From positions 1-64,000 of the forward strand of contig JAHEFF010000003.1 in assembly GCA_024640315.1 (NCBI GenBank): a DNA stretch of 64,000 nucleotides. The letters run 5' to 3'. This document shows, piece by piece, positions 53,578 through 61,479 of this stretch. This stretch comes from Woeseiaceae bacterium (GTDB lineage Bacteria > Pseudomonadota > Gammaproteobacteria > Steroidobacterales > Woeseiaceae). Within the stretch, counting starts at the first letter, position 1. Each line of letters starts with the position of its first letter. The notes beneath the pieces were generated by a model. That model made no database searches and was not told the origin of the DNA. It was given only the letters and a program-made list of their open reading frames with translations. Both the position numbers and the translations under genes were made by a program.

Positions 53578-54933
53578 TCACCCATTTTTTCGGCGTTTTT
53601 GTGCCGTATTTATCGTGCTTTTATCGGCTTGTGAATTTTCTATTGTAATGTCCACCGCCGTCTCAAATTTGTCCAGCGTTTCCGCCAGACATTCCACATC
53701 ATGAGCCTCACACATAAACCAGGGTTCACGCGAGTCGGGCTCGACGAGAATACCAAGCTCATGCAATTCGAGCGCCAATGCATCGTAGAACGCGTAGTCG
53801 GTATTAATCCAGTCGCGGTAATTCTTCGGTGGATCATCGCTGAAAAACAAGCCCGTCATTGACGGATGGCCAACAAACGAATGTGCGATTCCACGCGCTG
53901 ACAGGATCTTGCTCAGGCCATGCTGAAGATCGGTGCCGTATTTTTCGATAGAGGCGAGCGCATCCGTCTCTTCCAGGATTTCAAGCGTCTTGTTCGCAGC
54001 TGCGAGTGACACAGAATGACCGGTAAAAGTGCCACCATGTACAACGCCATCCCCGACGTTCCGCATGATGTCCTCGCGACCGGCAACGACGGATATCGGG
54101 TACCCGTTAGCCAGTGCCTTGGCGAACGTACAAAGATCGGCTTTGACACCCAGCAACTCCTGCGCCCCGCCTTTCGCCACTCTGAAACCAGTTTTGACCT
54201 CATCGATGATCATGACAACATCGTATCGGTCACACAGAGACCTGACATCCCTGAGAAATTCGCTGCTGGCCGTCAGGCTACAGCAGTTGCCCATTATTGC
54301 TTCGATCAGAAAAGCGCCAATATCCTGATGGTGCTCCTTCAAAATGTCTTCAACGGCATTCGCGTCGTTTAGCGGCACGCTATGAAACAGCGGCCTGATA
54401 ATCTGCGGAACGCCATTGCCATAGGGCATGACTTCCGGAGCACCGTCTTCAGGCACCCATTCCTCGACTTCCGAATACCACATGACTTCGCTGAACACGC
54501 CGTGGTAGCCGCCCTCCAGAATGATATGCCCGTCTTTGCCAGTGTGCGCTCGCGCAATCCGGAGCGCTGCCATCACCGCTTCCGTACCTGAGTTTGAAAA
54601 TCTGACCAACTCGGCTGCCGGCACCATACGGCTGATCCTGGACGCCACCTCGTACTCGAGCTCAGTGCCGAGCGCGAAGACACCGCCGACATGCATGCCT
54701 TCACGAGCCGCCTGATCGACGCGCTCGTCCGCGTAGCCGAGGATCGCCGGACCGTAGCCAAGCCGGTAGTCTATGTACTCGTTGTCGTCTATGTCCCACA
54801 GTCGCGCGCCTTTGCCACGACGGACGTAGAGGGTCTTGTCTTCCCCCCAATAACGGAAATTGGACGATACGCCCAGCGGTAACTTGCTGAGCGCTTTTTT
54901 GAAATGCTGATTGGACTTTTCCAGGGACCGCAT
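53578..54933 (-). CDS. Class III PLP aminotransferase (GSA-aminomutase-like)
   Basis: A 451-residue fold-type I, class III aminotransferase. It resembles glutamate-1-semialdehyde aminomutases: PLGVSSNFRYWGEDKTLYVR near residue 20, SNSGTEAVMAALRIARA near 113, MIIDEVKTGFRVAKGG near 240 and the PLP lysine in LCTFAKALANGYPISVVAG near 270. hemL function is unlikely given the catabolic neighbours; transamination of an omega-amino compound is more plausible. GGAGG lies 4 bases before the ATG. It is the first gene of the minus-strand operon, opposite a TetR gene. Confidence 0.88.
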   Translation of the reverse strand: MRSLEKSNQHFKKALSKLPLGVSSNFRYWGEDKTLYVRRGKGARLWDIDDNEYIDYRLGYGPAILGYADERVDQAAREGMHVGGVFALGTELEYEVASRISRMVPAAELVRFSNSGTEAVMAALRIARAHTGKDGHIILEGGYHGVFSEVMWYSEVEEWVPEDGAPEVMPYGNGVPQIIRPLFHSVPLNDANAVEDILKEHHQDIGAFLIEAIMGNCCSLTASSEFLRDVRSLCDRYDVVMIIDEVKTGFRVAKGGAQELLGVKADLCTFAKALANGYPISVVAGREDIMRNVGDGVVHGGTFTGHSVSLAAANKTLEILEETDALASIEKYGTDLQHGLSKILSARGIAHSFVGHPSMTGLFFSDDPPKNYRDWINTDYAFYDALALELHELGILVEPDSREPWFMCEAHDVECLAETLDKFETAVDITIENSQADKSTINTAQKRRKNG

Positions 54934-54998
54934 CAGGCCTCCACACAGTAATACGCCAGCTCAGGGTCTCATGCCGGAGGGGCGAATGTCCAGAAAAC

Positions 54999-55016
54999 TG
55001 AATGAATACTCATTCA
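54999..55016. promoter_or_regulatory. Palindromic operator candidate for the TetR/BetI-type regulator
   Basis: TGAATGA (54999-55005) and TCATTCA (55010-55016) form a perfect 7 bp inverted repeat around a 4 bp spacer, a typical TetR-family operator shape. It lies between the divergent aminotransferase operon and the tetR gene, 66 bp from the first and 86 bp from the second, so one repressor could control both. A weaker AATGCT/AGCATT repeat is at 55072-55085. Confidence 0.6.
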
Positions 55017-55101
55017 TTTTATGGCATTATCCTCAATATAAACAATAATTTATAGCGATGATAATTTAGCAAATGCTTGAGCATTCAAAGAGTTGCAGAC
55101 C

Positions 55102-55731
55102 ATGATGGTAGAGGCGGAGAAGCCGGGCCGCAGAGCACTGGCCAAGCAACGCCGGCGCCAACAGCTGATCGACGCCACCATCAAGTGCATTTCAAAAAAG
55201 GGGCTCGGCAGTACCACCCTCGGCGACGTGGCTGGTGAAGCCGGTTTGTCGCAGGGCATCGTCAATCTGCATTTCAACAGCAAGGACAACCTGCTGGCAG
55301 AGACGCTTCGATATCTTGCAGAGGAATACGATGAACAATTCATGCAAACCCTCGAAAAGTCACCGCCCAACCCTGCCGCCCGGCTCAGCGCGCTGATGGA
55401 GATGGCTCTCAAACCCGCGGTATGCGAGCCGAGAAAACTTGCGGTCTGGTTTGCCTTCTGGGGCGAGGTCAAGACGGTGCCCACCTACCGAAAGATATGT
55501 GCCGACCGGGAGCAAAAATACGACGATATTATTCGCGGGCTGGTGCAGGACATCATTCGTGAGGGAGGCTACGACGGACGTGACGCAAAGACCGTAGCTG
55601 ATGCACTGTCATCAATAACCGACGGCATGTGGCTGTCATGCCTCATTAATCCAAAAACATTTGACCGGACCACTGCCTGGAACGCCGTAAGAAGCTACCT
55701 CAGTGCGATGTTTCCGGATCATTACCTATAG
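55102..55731 (+). CDS. TetR-family regulator, BetI-like
   Basis: A 209-residue TetR regulator. The N-terminal helix-turn-helix (TLGDVAGEAGLSQGIVNLHF near residue 40) is of the BetI type, and the C-terminal part (AVWFAFWGEVKTVPTYRKIC near 116) also resembles the BetI ligand-binding domain. BetI controls choline/betaine genes in response to choline. Here the targets should be the divergent amine operon and possibly the pot genes. ATG at 55102 (or 55105) is preferred over the upstream TTG at 55093. Confidence 0.88.
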   Translation: MMVEAEKPGRRALAKQRRRQQLIDATIKCISKKGLGSTTLGDVAGEAGLSQGIVNLHFNSKDNLLAETLRYLAEEYDEQFMQTLEKSPPNPAARLSALMEMALKPAVCEPRKLAVWFAFWGEVKTVPTYRKICADREQKYDDIIRGLVQDIIREGGYDGRDAKTVADALSSITDGMWLSCLINPKTFDRTTAWNAVRSYLSAMFPDHYL

Positions 55732-55760
55732 CGGGAGCGATACCCTGGATATCCAACCAG

Positions 55761-56120
55761 GTGAAAGCGAGAACCTACGCCGACGAGTATCTGCAACCGC
55801 ACGAAGTGGAAGCCGAACTAAACGGTGGTTGCCTGCCGGACAAGCTTGCCTAGCGCAACAAGATACGGGCAAACGAACCTGGATTCAGTGCAATAGACGC
55901 GCTTAAGTCGTGCGGCGGACTCGAACTGCCGATGATCGAGCAGGTTGCAACCCGGGAACAGCTTGGCCGTGTGACCAACGCCCTCTCCTGGTGTTTTTCC
56001 GAACCGCAGAAATGGATGTTCGAGGCATGCAGCGAAGAACAGATCCGGGAGGGGACAAGTGAGATTCAGCGTCTCATTATTGCCCGTAAGCTGTTGAAGC
56101 GCGGTCTTGACGACATCTGA
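55761..56120 (+). pseudogene. Acyl-CoA dehydrogenase relic
   Basis: One frame reads KARTYADEYLQPHEVEAELN ... LPDKLA, an in-frame TAG (55851-55853), then ANEPGFSAIDALKSCGGLEL and IEQVATREQLGRVTNALSW, then jumps directly to EGTSEIQRLIIARKLLKRG and a stop. The first parts match the N-terminal domain of acyl-CoA dehydrogenases and the last matches their C-terminal end, but roughly 250 central residues are missing. So the gene has lost its middle and gained a nonsense codon while the flanking frame survived. It sits between tetR and the transporter genes. Confidence 0.8.
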
Positions 56121-56148
56121 TACGGCTCAAACGTAGTATCCTTTGCGG

Positions 56149-57264
56149 ATGCCCGTATGCCAGCGCCTATTCATTGTGATGTCAGGACTTCTGTCCCTGG
56201 CGGGATGCACGACCGACAAGACGGCCGACACAGCAAGCTCTGAAAAAATCGTCAACGTATACAACTGGGCGGACTACATCGCTCCGGACACACTCGATAA
56301 ATTCGAAGCCGAATACGGCATCAAGGTTAACTACGACATTTACGACGGCTCGCAAGTCGTGGACGTCAAATTGCTCGCCGGCAACTCCGGCTATGACGTT
56401 GTCGTTCACTCAAGCCAGTATTCCTCCCGGCTAACGCCGATTGGCGTGTACGAGAAACTCGACTACAGCCGTCTGGACAACCGCCACCACATGGACCTGG
56501 AACTGCGCCGTAAAACCGATGTTTATGAGAAAACCCGTGGCTACGCGATCCCCTATCACTGGGGAACGACAGGCTATGCCTGGAACGAGAAGCTGGTTCG
56601 CGAAAGATTACCGAATCATCCTATGGATTCGGCAGACGTCCTGTTTGACCCCGAAGTGGCATCCAGGCTTGCTGACTGTGGCATCAGCCTGCTGGACGGC
56701 CCGACCGACATTTATCCGATGGTGCTTGCCTATCTTGGCCGCAATCCGAATGCAGTCGATGACGAAAGCCTGGCCGCTGCCGAAGCGCAGTTGATGAAGG
56801 TCCGCCCCTACATTCGCTACTTTAGCAATCAGAAAATGCAGATAGACCTGCCAACGCAGGAGGTTTGTGTTGCCATGAGCTGGTCGGGGGACTACGCCAC
56901 GGCGGAGCGGCGAGCCCGGGAAGCAGGCGTCGATATAAAACTGAACTACACGATGCCCAAGGAAGGTTCGGGCCTTTGGGTTGACGGCGTCTATATGCCT
57001 GCCGACGCACCGCATAAAGACAACGCCTACCTGTTTATGAACTTCCTGATGCGGCCCGACATCGCGGCAGACATTGCCAATGAAGTCTGGTACGCAAACG
57101 TTAACAAAGCTTCCTGGGAGCTGACCAATCCCAAAATCATGAATAATCCAGCCATCTACCCGCCGGAAAGCGAGTGGCATGTGCTCTACCCGGTCCTGGC
57201 TGTCGATCCGAAGCGAGAGCGATTCAGAACCCGTTCTTTTGCCCGCGTAAAATCGGGCATCTAG
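56149..57264 (+). CDS. potF: Putrescine/polyamine-type ABC substrate-binding lipoprotein
   Basis: A 371-residue periplasmic binding protein with a lipobox (LLSLAGC, Cys near residue 20), so it is a lipid-anchored receptor. The fold matches PotF: NVYNWADYIAPDTLDKFEAE near 37, GYDVVVHSSQYSSRL near 80, GYAIPYHWGTTGYAWNEKLV near 125 and MSWSGDYATAERRAREAGVD near 243. PotF/PotD proteins bind putrescine or spermidine; related ones bind other amines, and the ligand residues cannot be judged here. It heads a SBP-ATPase-permease-permease operon, the potFGHI order. ATG at 56149 is preferred to TTG at 56143. Confidence 0.88.
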   Translation: MPVCQRLFIVMSGLLSLAGCTTDKTADTASSEKIVNVYNWADYIAPDTLDKFEAEYGIKVNYDIYDGSQVVDVKLLAGNSGYDVVVHSSQYSSRLTPIGVYEKLDYSRLDNRHHMDLELRRKTDVYEKTRGYAIPYHWGTTGYAWNEKLVRERLPNHPMDSADVLFDPEVASRLADCGISLLDGPTDIYPMVLAYLGRNPNAVDDESLAAAEAQLMKVRPYIRYFSNQKMQIDLPTQEVCVAMSWSGDYATAERRAREAGVDIKLNYTMPKEGSGLWVDGVYMPADAPHKDNAYLFMNFLMRPDIAADIANEVWYANVNKASWELTNPKIMNNPAIYPPESEWHVLYPVLAVDPKRERFRTRSFARVKSGI

Positions 57265-57290
57265 ATCAGTCCAGACCTGACAATGAATAT

Positions 57291-58400
57291 ATGACAGCAC
57301 GATCGAGTAACAGCGCCTTCATTGAAGTTCGAAAGTTGAGCAAACATTTCGGCGACTTCGTCGCTGTGGATGCCGTCAGCCTCAAAATCGAGCGTGGTGA
57401 GCTATTCTCGATTCTTGGCGGCTCCGGATGCGGCAAGACAACGCTGCTGCGTATGCTGGCCGGTTTCGAGACGCCCACTTCCGGCCAGGTCTTTCTCGAT
57501 GGCGTCGACATCACGAACCAACCGCCCTATGAACGCCCTGTCAACATGATGTTTCAGTCCTATGCGGTTTTTCCGCATATGACAGTTGAGCAGAATGTCG
57601 CCTACGGACTGAAGAAAGAGCGCCTGCCAAAAGAAGAGACGGCTTCTCGCGTACGTGAAATGCTATCGCTCGTCAAACTCGATGACTTTGGAGCCAGAAA
57701 ACCAAATCAGTTGTCCGGAGGGCAGCGCCAGCGTGTTGCCTTGGCCCGCGCTTTGGTTAAAAAGCCAAAGGTGCTTTTACTTGACGAGCCGCTCGCGGCA
57801 CTCGACAAGAAGCTCCGTGAGCATACCCAGTTCGAGTTAATGAATATTCAGGATGAGCTCGGAATTACCTTTGTCGTGGTTACCCACGATCAGGAAGAGG
57901 CGATGATCCTTTCGAACCGGATCGCTGTTATGGAGAAAGGACGGTTCGAGCAAATTGGCACACCGAAAGAAGTCTATGAATTTCCCCGCAATCGATTTGT
58001 TGCCGACTTCATCGGCACGATCAACACCTTCGATGGTGTGGTGCAAAACTCCGGCGACGGCATCGTCACCGTGGCGTCGGACGAATGCGGGCAATCCCTG
58101 CGGGCCTTGTGCGACAAACCACCTAAGAACGGCAGCGACGTCTGCATTGCGGTGCGGCCCGAAAAAATCTTTATCAGTCAGTACAAACCCGACAACCATG
58201 AGGACGCCTGTCTTGAAGGGGTGGTCGAGGATTTGGGTTATTTTGGCAACCTGTCGTTGTACCGGATCCGCCTTGCGACCGGGAAAGTCGTTCAGGTCAG
58301 CTCCCAGAACCGGCGGCGCTCGATCGAGCGGTCCTTCGATTGGGATGACAACGTCTACATTTCCTGGCGGCCGCGAAGCGCGCTCGTACTGGAGCCATGA
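57291..58400 (+). CDS. potG: Polyamine ABC transporter ATP-binding protein
   Basis: A 369-residue ATPase with Walker A GGSGCGKTT near residue 42, signature LSGGQRQRVALARALV near 139, Walker B LLLDEPLAALDKKLRE near 162 and a C-terminal TOBE domain (about 290-365), as in PotA/PotG. The ATG at 57291 follows the receptor gene by 26 bp; the frame upstream of it lies inside that gene. The stop overlaps the first permease gene in ATGA. Confidence 0.92.
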   Translation: MTARSSNSAFIEVRKLSKHFGDFVAVDAVSLKIERGELFSILGGSGCGKTTLLRMLAGFETPTSGQVFLDGVDITNQPPYERPVNMMFQSYAVFPHMTVEQNVAYGLKKERLPKEETASRVREMLSLVKLDDFGARKPNQLSGGQRQRVALARALVKKPKVLLLDEPLAALDKKLREHTQFELMNIQDELGITFVVVTHDQEEAMILSNRIAVMEKGRFEQIGTPKEVYEFPRNRFVADFIGTINTFDGVVQNSGDGIVTVASDECGQSLRALCDKPPKNGSDVCIAVRPEKIFISQYKPDNHEDACLEGVVEDLGYFGNLSLYRIRLATGKVVQVSSQNRRRSIERSFDWDDNVYISWRPRSALVLEP

Positions 58401-59293
58401 GCAGACAAACCGGTCACAGTGATACGACGTGGCAGCGCATAGCTATCGCGTTGCCCTATCTCTGGCTGCTCATATTCTTCCTGGCGCCGTTCGCGATCAT
58501 CCTGAAGATCAGCTTCGCCGACCCGGTTATCGCCATGCCTCCGTTCACGCCGACATTCGGTGACGATGGCGCTCTGCAAATCACGCTGGACAACTACGCA
58601 TTTCTGTTCACGGACAAGTTGTATGCGGTGACCTACCTGAAATCCGTGCTCATGGCAGCGTCGGCCACCGCACTTTGCCTGCTACTCGGGTTCCCTATTG
58701 CCTATGGCATTGCCCGTGCAGAACCGGAAACGCGAAACATCCTGCTACTGCTCATCGTCCTGCCATTCTGGATTTCGTTCCTGCTGCGCGTATACGCCTG
58801 GATGGGCCTTCTGAACAACTACGGCGTCATCAATAACCTGCTGATGTGGGCCGGGGTCACGGATCAGCCACTGGCAATGATGTACACCGATTTCGCGATC
58901 TACATCGGTCTCGTTTATTCCTATCTGCCTTTTATGATTCTGCCGCTCTACGCCACGCTCGAACGCATGGACCTGGATCTCGTCGAGGCTGCTCAGGATC
59001 TGGGCGCCACCTCAACCGTAGCATTCTGGAATATCACCTGGCCGCTCGCCCGGCCAGGCGTCATTGCGGGTTGCCTGCTCGTGTTCATTCCAGCAACCGG
59101 TGAATACGTCATACCCTACTTACTCGGTGGCCCGGAGTCGCTACTGATCGGTCGTGTACTGTTTGATGAGTTCTTCACCAACAGGGACTGGCCGCTTGCG
59201 TCGGCTGTGGCAATCGTCCTCATCTTCCTGGTGGTCATTCCAATTGTGCTTCTGCAACGCAACCAGGCAAGAGCGACGGAGAATGCGGCGTGA
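58397..59293 (+). CDS. potH: Polyamine ABC transporter permease (PotH/PotB type)
   Basis: A 298-residue permease with six transmembrane helices (starting near residues 18, 80, 110, 165, 215 and 265). The EAA motif that contacts the ATPase is LVEAAQDLGATSTVAFWNIT near residue 197. Start and stop overlap the neighbouring genes by 4 bp, so the three subunits are coupled. Confidence 0.92.
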   Translation: MSRQTGHSDTTWQRIAIALPYLWLLIFFLAPFAIILKISFADPVIAMPPFTPTFGDDGALQITLDNYAFLFTDKLYAVTYLKSVLMAASATALCLLLGFPIAYGIARAEPETRNILLLLIVLPFWISFLLRVYAWMGLLNNYGVINNLLMWAGVTDQPLAMMYTDFAIYIGLVYSYLPFMILPLYATLERMDLDLVEAAQDLGATSTVAFWNITWPLARPGVIAGCLLVFIPATGEYVIPYLLGGPESLLIGRVLFDEFFTNRDWPLASAVAIVLIFLVVIPIVLLQRNQARATENAA

Positions 59294-60090
59294 AGGGAAA
59301 CTCCCGTTTTGTCATTTCTGTACTCGCGTTCGGCTACGCGTTTCTCTATCTGCCGCTGCTTTCCGTCATTGTCTACTCATTTAACGACTCGCAACTGGCA
59401 ACCGTGTGGGGCGGATTTTCGATGCGCTGGTACGGGGAGCTATTCAAGAACAGCCAGATCATCGACGCGCTGATGCTGAGCCTCAAGGTCGCAGTGAGCG
59501 CGGCGACGATGGCGACATTGTTCGGCACGATGGCTGGTGTTGCGTTATCGAGATTCGGTCGATTCCGGGGCAGAAACCTGTTCACCGGCATGATTACGTC
59601 ACCGATGGTGATGCCGGAAGTCATCACCGGTCTTTCATTGCTCTTGCTGTTCGTCAGCTTGCAGCAACTGACCGGCTGGCCGTCGCAAAGAGGCTACGGC
59701 ACCATCACAATAGCCCATACTACTTTTGCAATGGCCTATGTTGCTGTCATCGTGCAATCGCGCCTTGCTGCAATGGATGAATCACTCGAAGAAGCCGCAA
59801 TGGATCTCGGCGGTCGCCCTTTTCGCGTAATGATTGATATCACACTGCCGCTGATCGCACCGGCTATGCTTGCCGGCTGGCTACTGGCGTTTACTCTTTC
59901 CCTGGACGACCTGGTCATCGCCAGTTTCGTCTCCGGTCCGGGCGGCAGTACTTTGCCGATGCTGATATTTTCGAAAGTGAAGCTGGGTGTAACGCCTGAT
60001 ATCAATGCGCTGGCGACGCTGATCATGCTTTTCGTTTCGGCAGGTGTCGTTCTCGCGTGGGCCATTGGCCGTCGCATGCAAAAAGCCTGA
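59290..60090 (+). CDS. potI: Polyamine ABC transporter permease (PotI/PotC type)
   Basis: A 266-residue permease with six transmembrane helices. The EAA motif is LEEAAMDLGGRPFRVMIDIT near residue 165, and SFNDSQLATVWGGFSMRWY near 30 is typical of the PotC/PotI group. The start is GTG in a GTGA overlap with the preceding gene. It ends the transporter operon; the Rieske gene converges 43 bp away. Confidence 0.92.
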   Translation: MKGNSRFVISVLAFGYAFLYLPLLSVIVYSFNDSQLATVWGGFSMRWYGELFKNSQIIDALMLSLKVAVSAATMATLFGTMAGVALSRFGRFRGRNLFTGMITSPMVMPEVITGLSLLLLFVSLQQLTGWPSQRGYGTITIAHTTFAMAYVAVIVQSRLAAMDESLEEAAMDLGGRPFRVMIDITLPLIAPAMLAGWLLAFTLSLDDLVIASFVSGPGGSTLPMLIFSKVKLGVTPDINALATLIMLFVSAGVVLAWAIGRRMQKA

Positions 60091-60133
60091 AAGGAGACTC
60101 TAACGCCGCACCGCGCAGGCTGAGGCGCTTCAG

Positions 60134-61354
60134 CTAGCTGATGACACTTGGGGCTCGCCTGAGTTCGTGCAGGACCCACTCGATCCAGTGCCGTTCTGTT
60201 AACTCCATGGCAGAAAACGGTCCAGGCCGATAGAAGCGCGATTTCACGCCCGTCCAGTTATTGACGATAATCTTTTCGTCTGCATAGGTCGTAACGTCCC
60301 ACAACCACATCAGCTCCTCGCGATTGTAATCTTTGCCTTCCTCGGCATCGCCCCGCACCAACCAGTAAATCTGACACTGGCAATGAGTTTGATCTACCGG
60401 TGTAAACACATAGCCGACGACATGATCGCTATAGGCGAGAAGAAAAGAGAAAGGTCCGAAAGCGAGATCGGAGGCCCCGCCGTCGTAGTCCTTGAGGTCA
60501 CCTAACAGTGGCGCAATCGGTTCACCATCACCGCTGCCCGTCTTGTAGCCCTCGAACATCGCAGTACGACTGTAGTGGTACCCCTGCTCGCCCGGCGGTG
60601 ATTCCGTGGCGAAAAAATTGTATTCAATTTCCTTCATACCGCAGGCTTCCATCTTCTCTAACATGTGCTCCTGGACTCGCTCCCTTTTCTTTTCATCGAG
60701 CATGAGCGTGTGCATTTTCGCGTACTCGGGATGCGCCGGCGCGCAGTGATAACACTCCACGTAGTTCTCGATAGATAATTTCCAGTTTGCGGCAATCGGG
60801 TAGGTCTTGGTTGCGGCAACCTTGAGGTCATCGAAACCGAACATGGCCATCGGTTCAGCCAGGTCACGCTTTGCCGCTTCGAATGACGGGGCGTCAGTGC
60901 AGAAACAGATAAACACGAGGCCGTGCACGATGTCGACAGAGACCCTGTTCAGGCTGTGGTCTTCCCGCCTGAAACCCTCCGGCATAGCCCGGGCGCCGAC
61001 CAGTTCGCCTTCCGTGTCGTAGACCCAGCCGTGGTAGGGACAGGTAAACTTTCGTGTATTGCCTGATTCTTCCAGGCATACCAGGGACCCGCGATGACGG
61101 CAGACATTGGCAAACGCCCTGATTTCACCGTCCTGACCGCGAACGATGATGGCGGATTCATTTGCGACGTTGAATACCTTGAAGTCCCCCGGCTGCGCCA
61201 GCTCAGATTGATGGCCCGCCAAAATCCAGTTACGCATGACAATATTGTCCAGCTCCAGCTGGTAGATTTCGGGGTCCGTATAAAACCGCTGTTCAAGCGA
61301 CCAGCCAGGCTTCTGGCAGGCAATCAGTTCGCGGATGGGTCTGTCGTCGTGCAT
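60134..61354 (-). CDS. Rieske non-heme iron oxygenase, alpha subunit
   Basis: A 406-residue terminal oxygenase. The Rieske [2Fe-2S] site is CRH near residue 85 and CPYHGW near 105 (C-x-H-17-C-x2-H). The mononuclear iron site is in NYVECYHCAPAHPEY near 200 (two histidines), with the carboxylate in the C-terminal WLWDVTTYADEKIIV region. It resembles oxygenases that demethylate quaternary ammonium compounds, such as glycine betaine monooxygenase GbcA. No ferredoxin reductase partner is in the window. Its place at the end of the amine locus suggests oxidative N-dealkylation of the imported compound. Confidence 0.87.
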   Translation of the reverse strand: MHDDRPIRELIACQKPGWSLEQRFYTDPEIYQLELDNIVMRNWILAGHQSELAQPGDFKVFNVANESAIIVRGQDGEIRAFANVCRHRGSLVCLEESGNTRKFTCPYHGWVYDTEGELVGARAMPEGFRREDHSLNRVSVDIVHGLVFICFCTDAPSFEAAKRDLAEPMAMFGFDDLKVAATKTYPIAANWKLSIENYVECYHCAPAHPEYAKMHTLMLDEKKRERVQEHMLEKMEACGMKEIEYNFFATESPPGEQGYHYSRTAMFEGYKTGSGDGEPIAPLLGDLKDYDGGASDLAFGPFSFLLAYSDHVVGYVFTPVDQTHCQCQIYWLVRGDAEEGKDYNREELMWLWDVTTYADEKIIVNNWTGVKSRFYRPGPFSAMELTERHWIEWVLHELRRAPSVIS

Positions 61355-61479
61355 TTCGAGGACTCGTTGTGCTTTGACTGGCTATTTTAAGGCCGCGATA
61401 TTGATAGTCGAAACCGATGTTTCATCTTGTGAAGCAGGGGCACTATACATGGCCACGCTGTAAACGTACCCTTTGCCTG

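Noticed and set aside
53578-54933. hemL (glutamate-1-semialdehyde aminomutase)
   Set aside because: Family resemblance is real, but the gene is embedded in a catabolic operon with no heme genes, so I keep the broader class III call.
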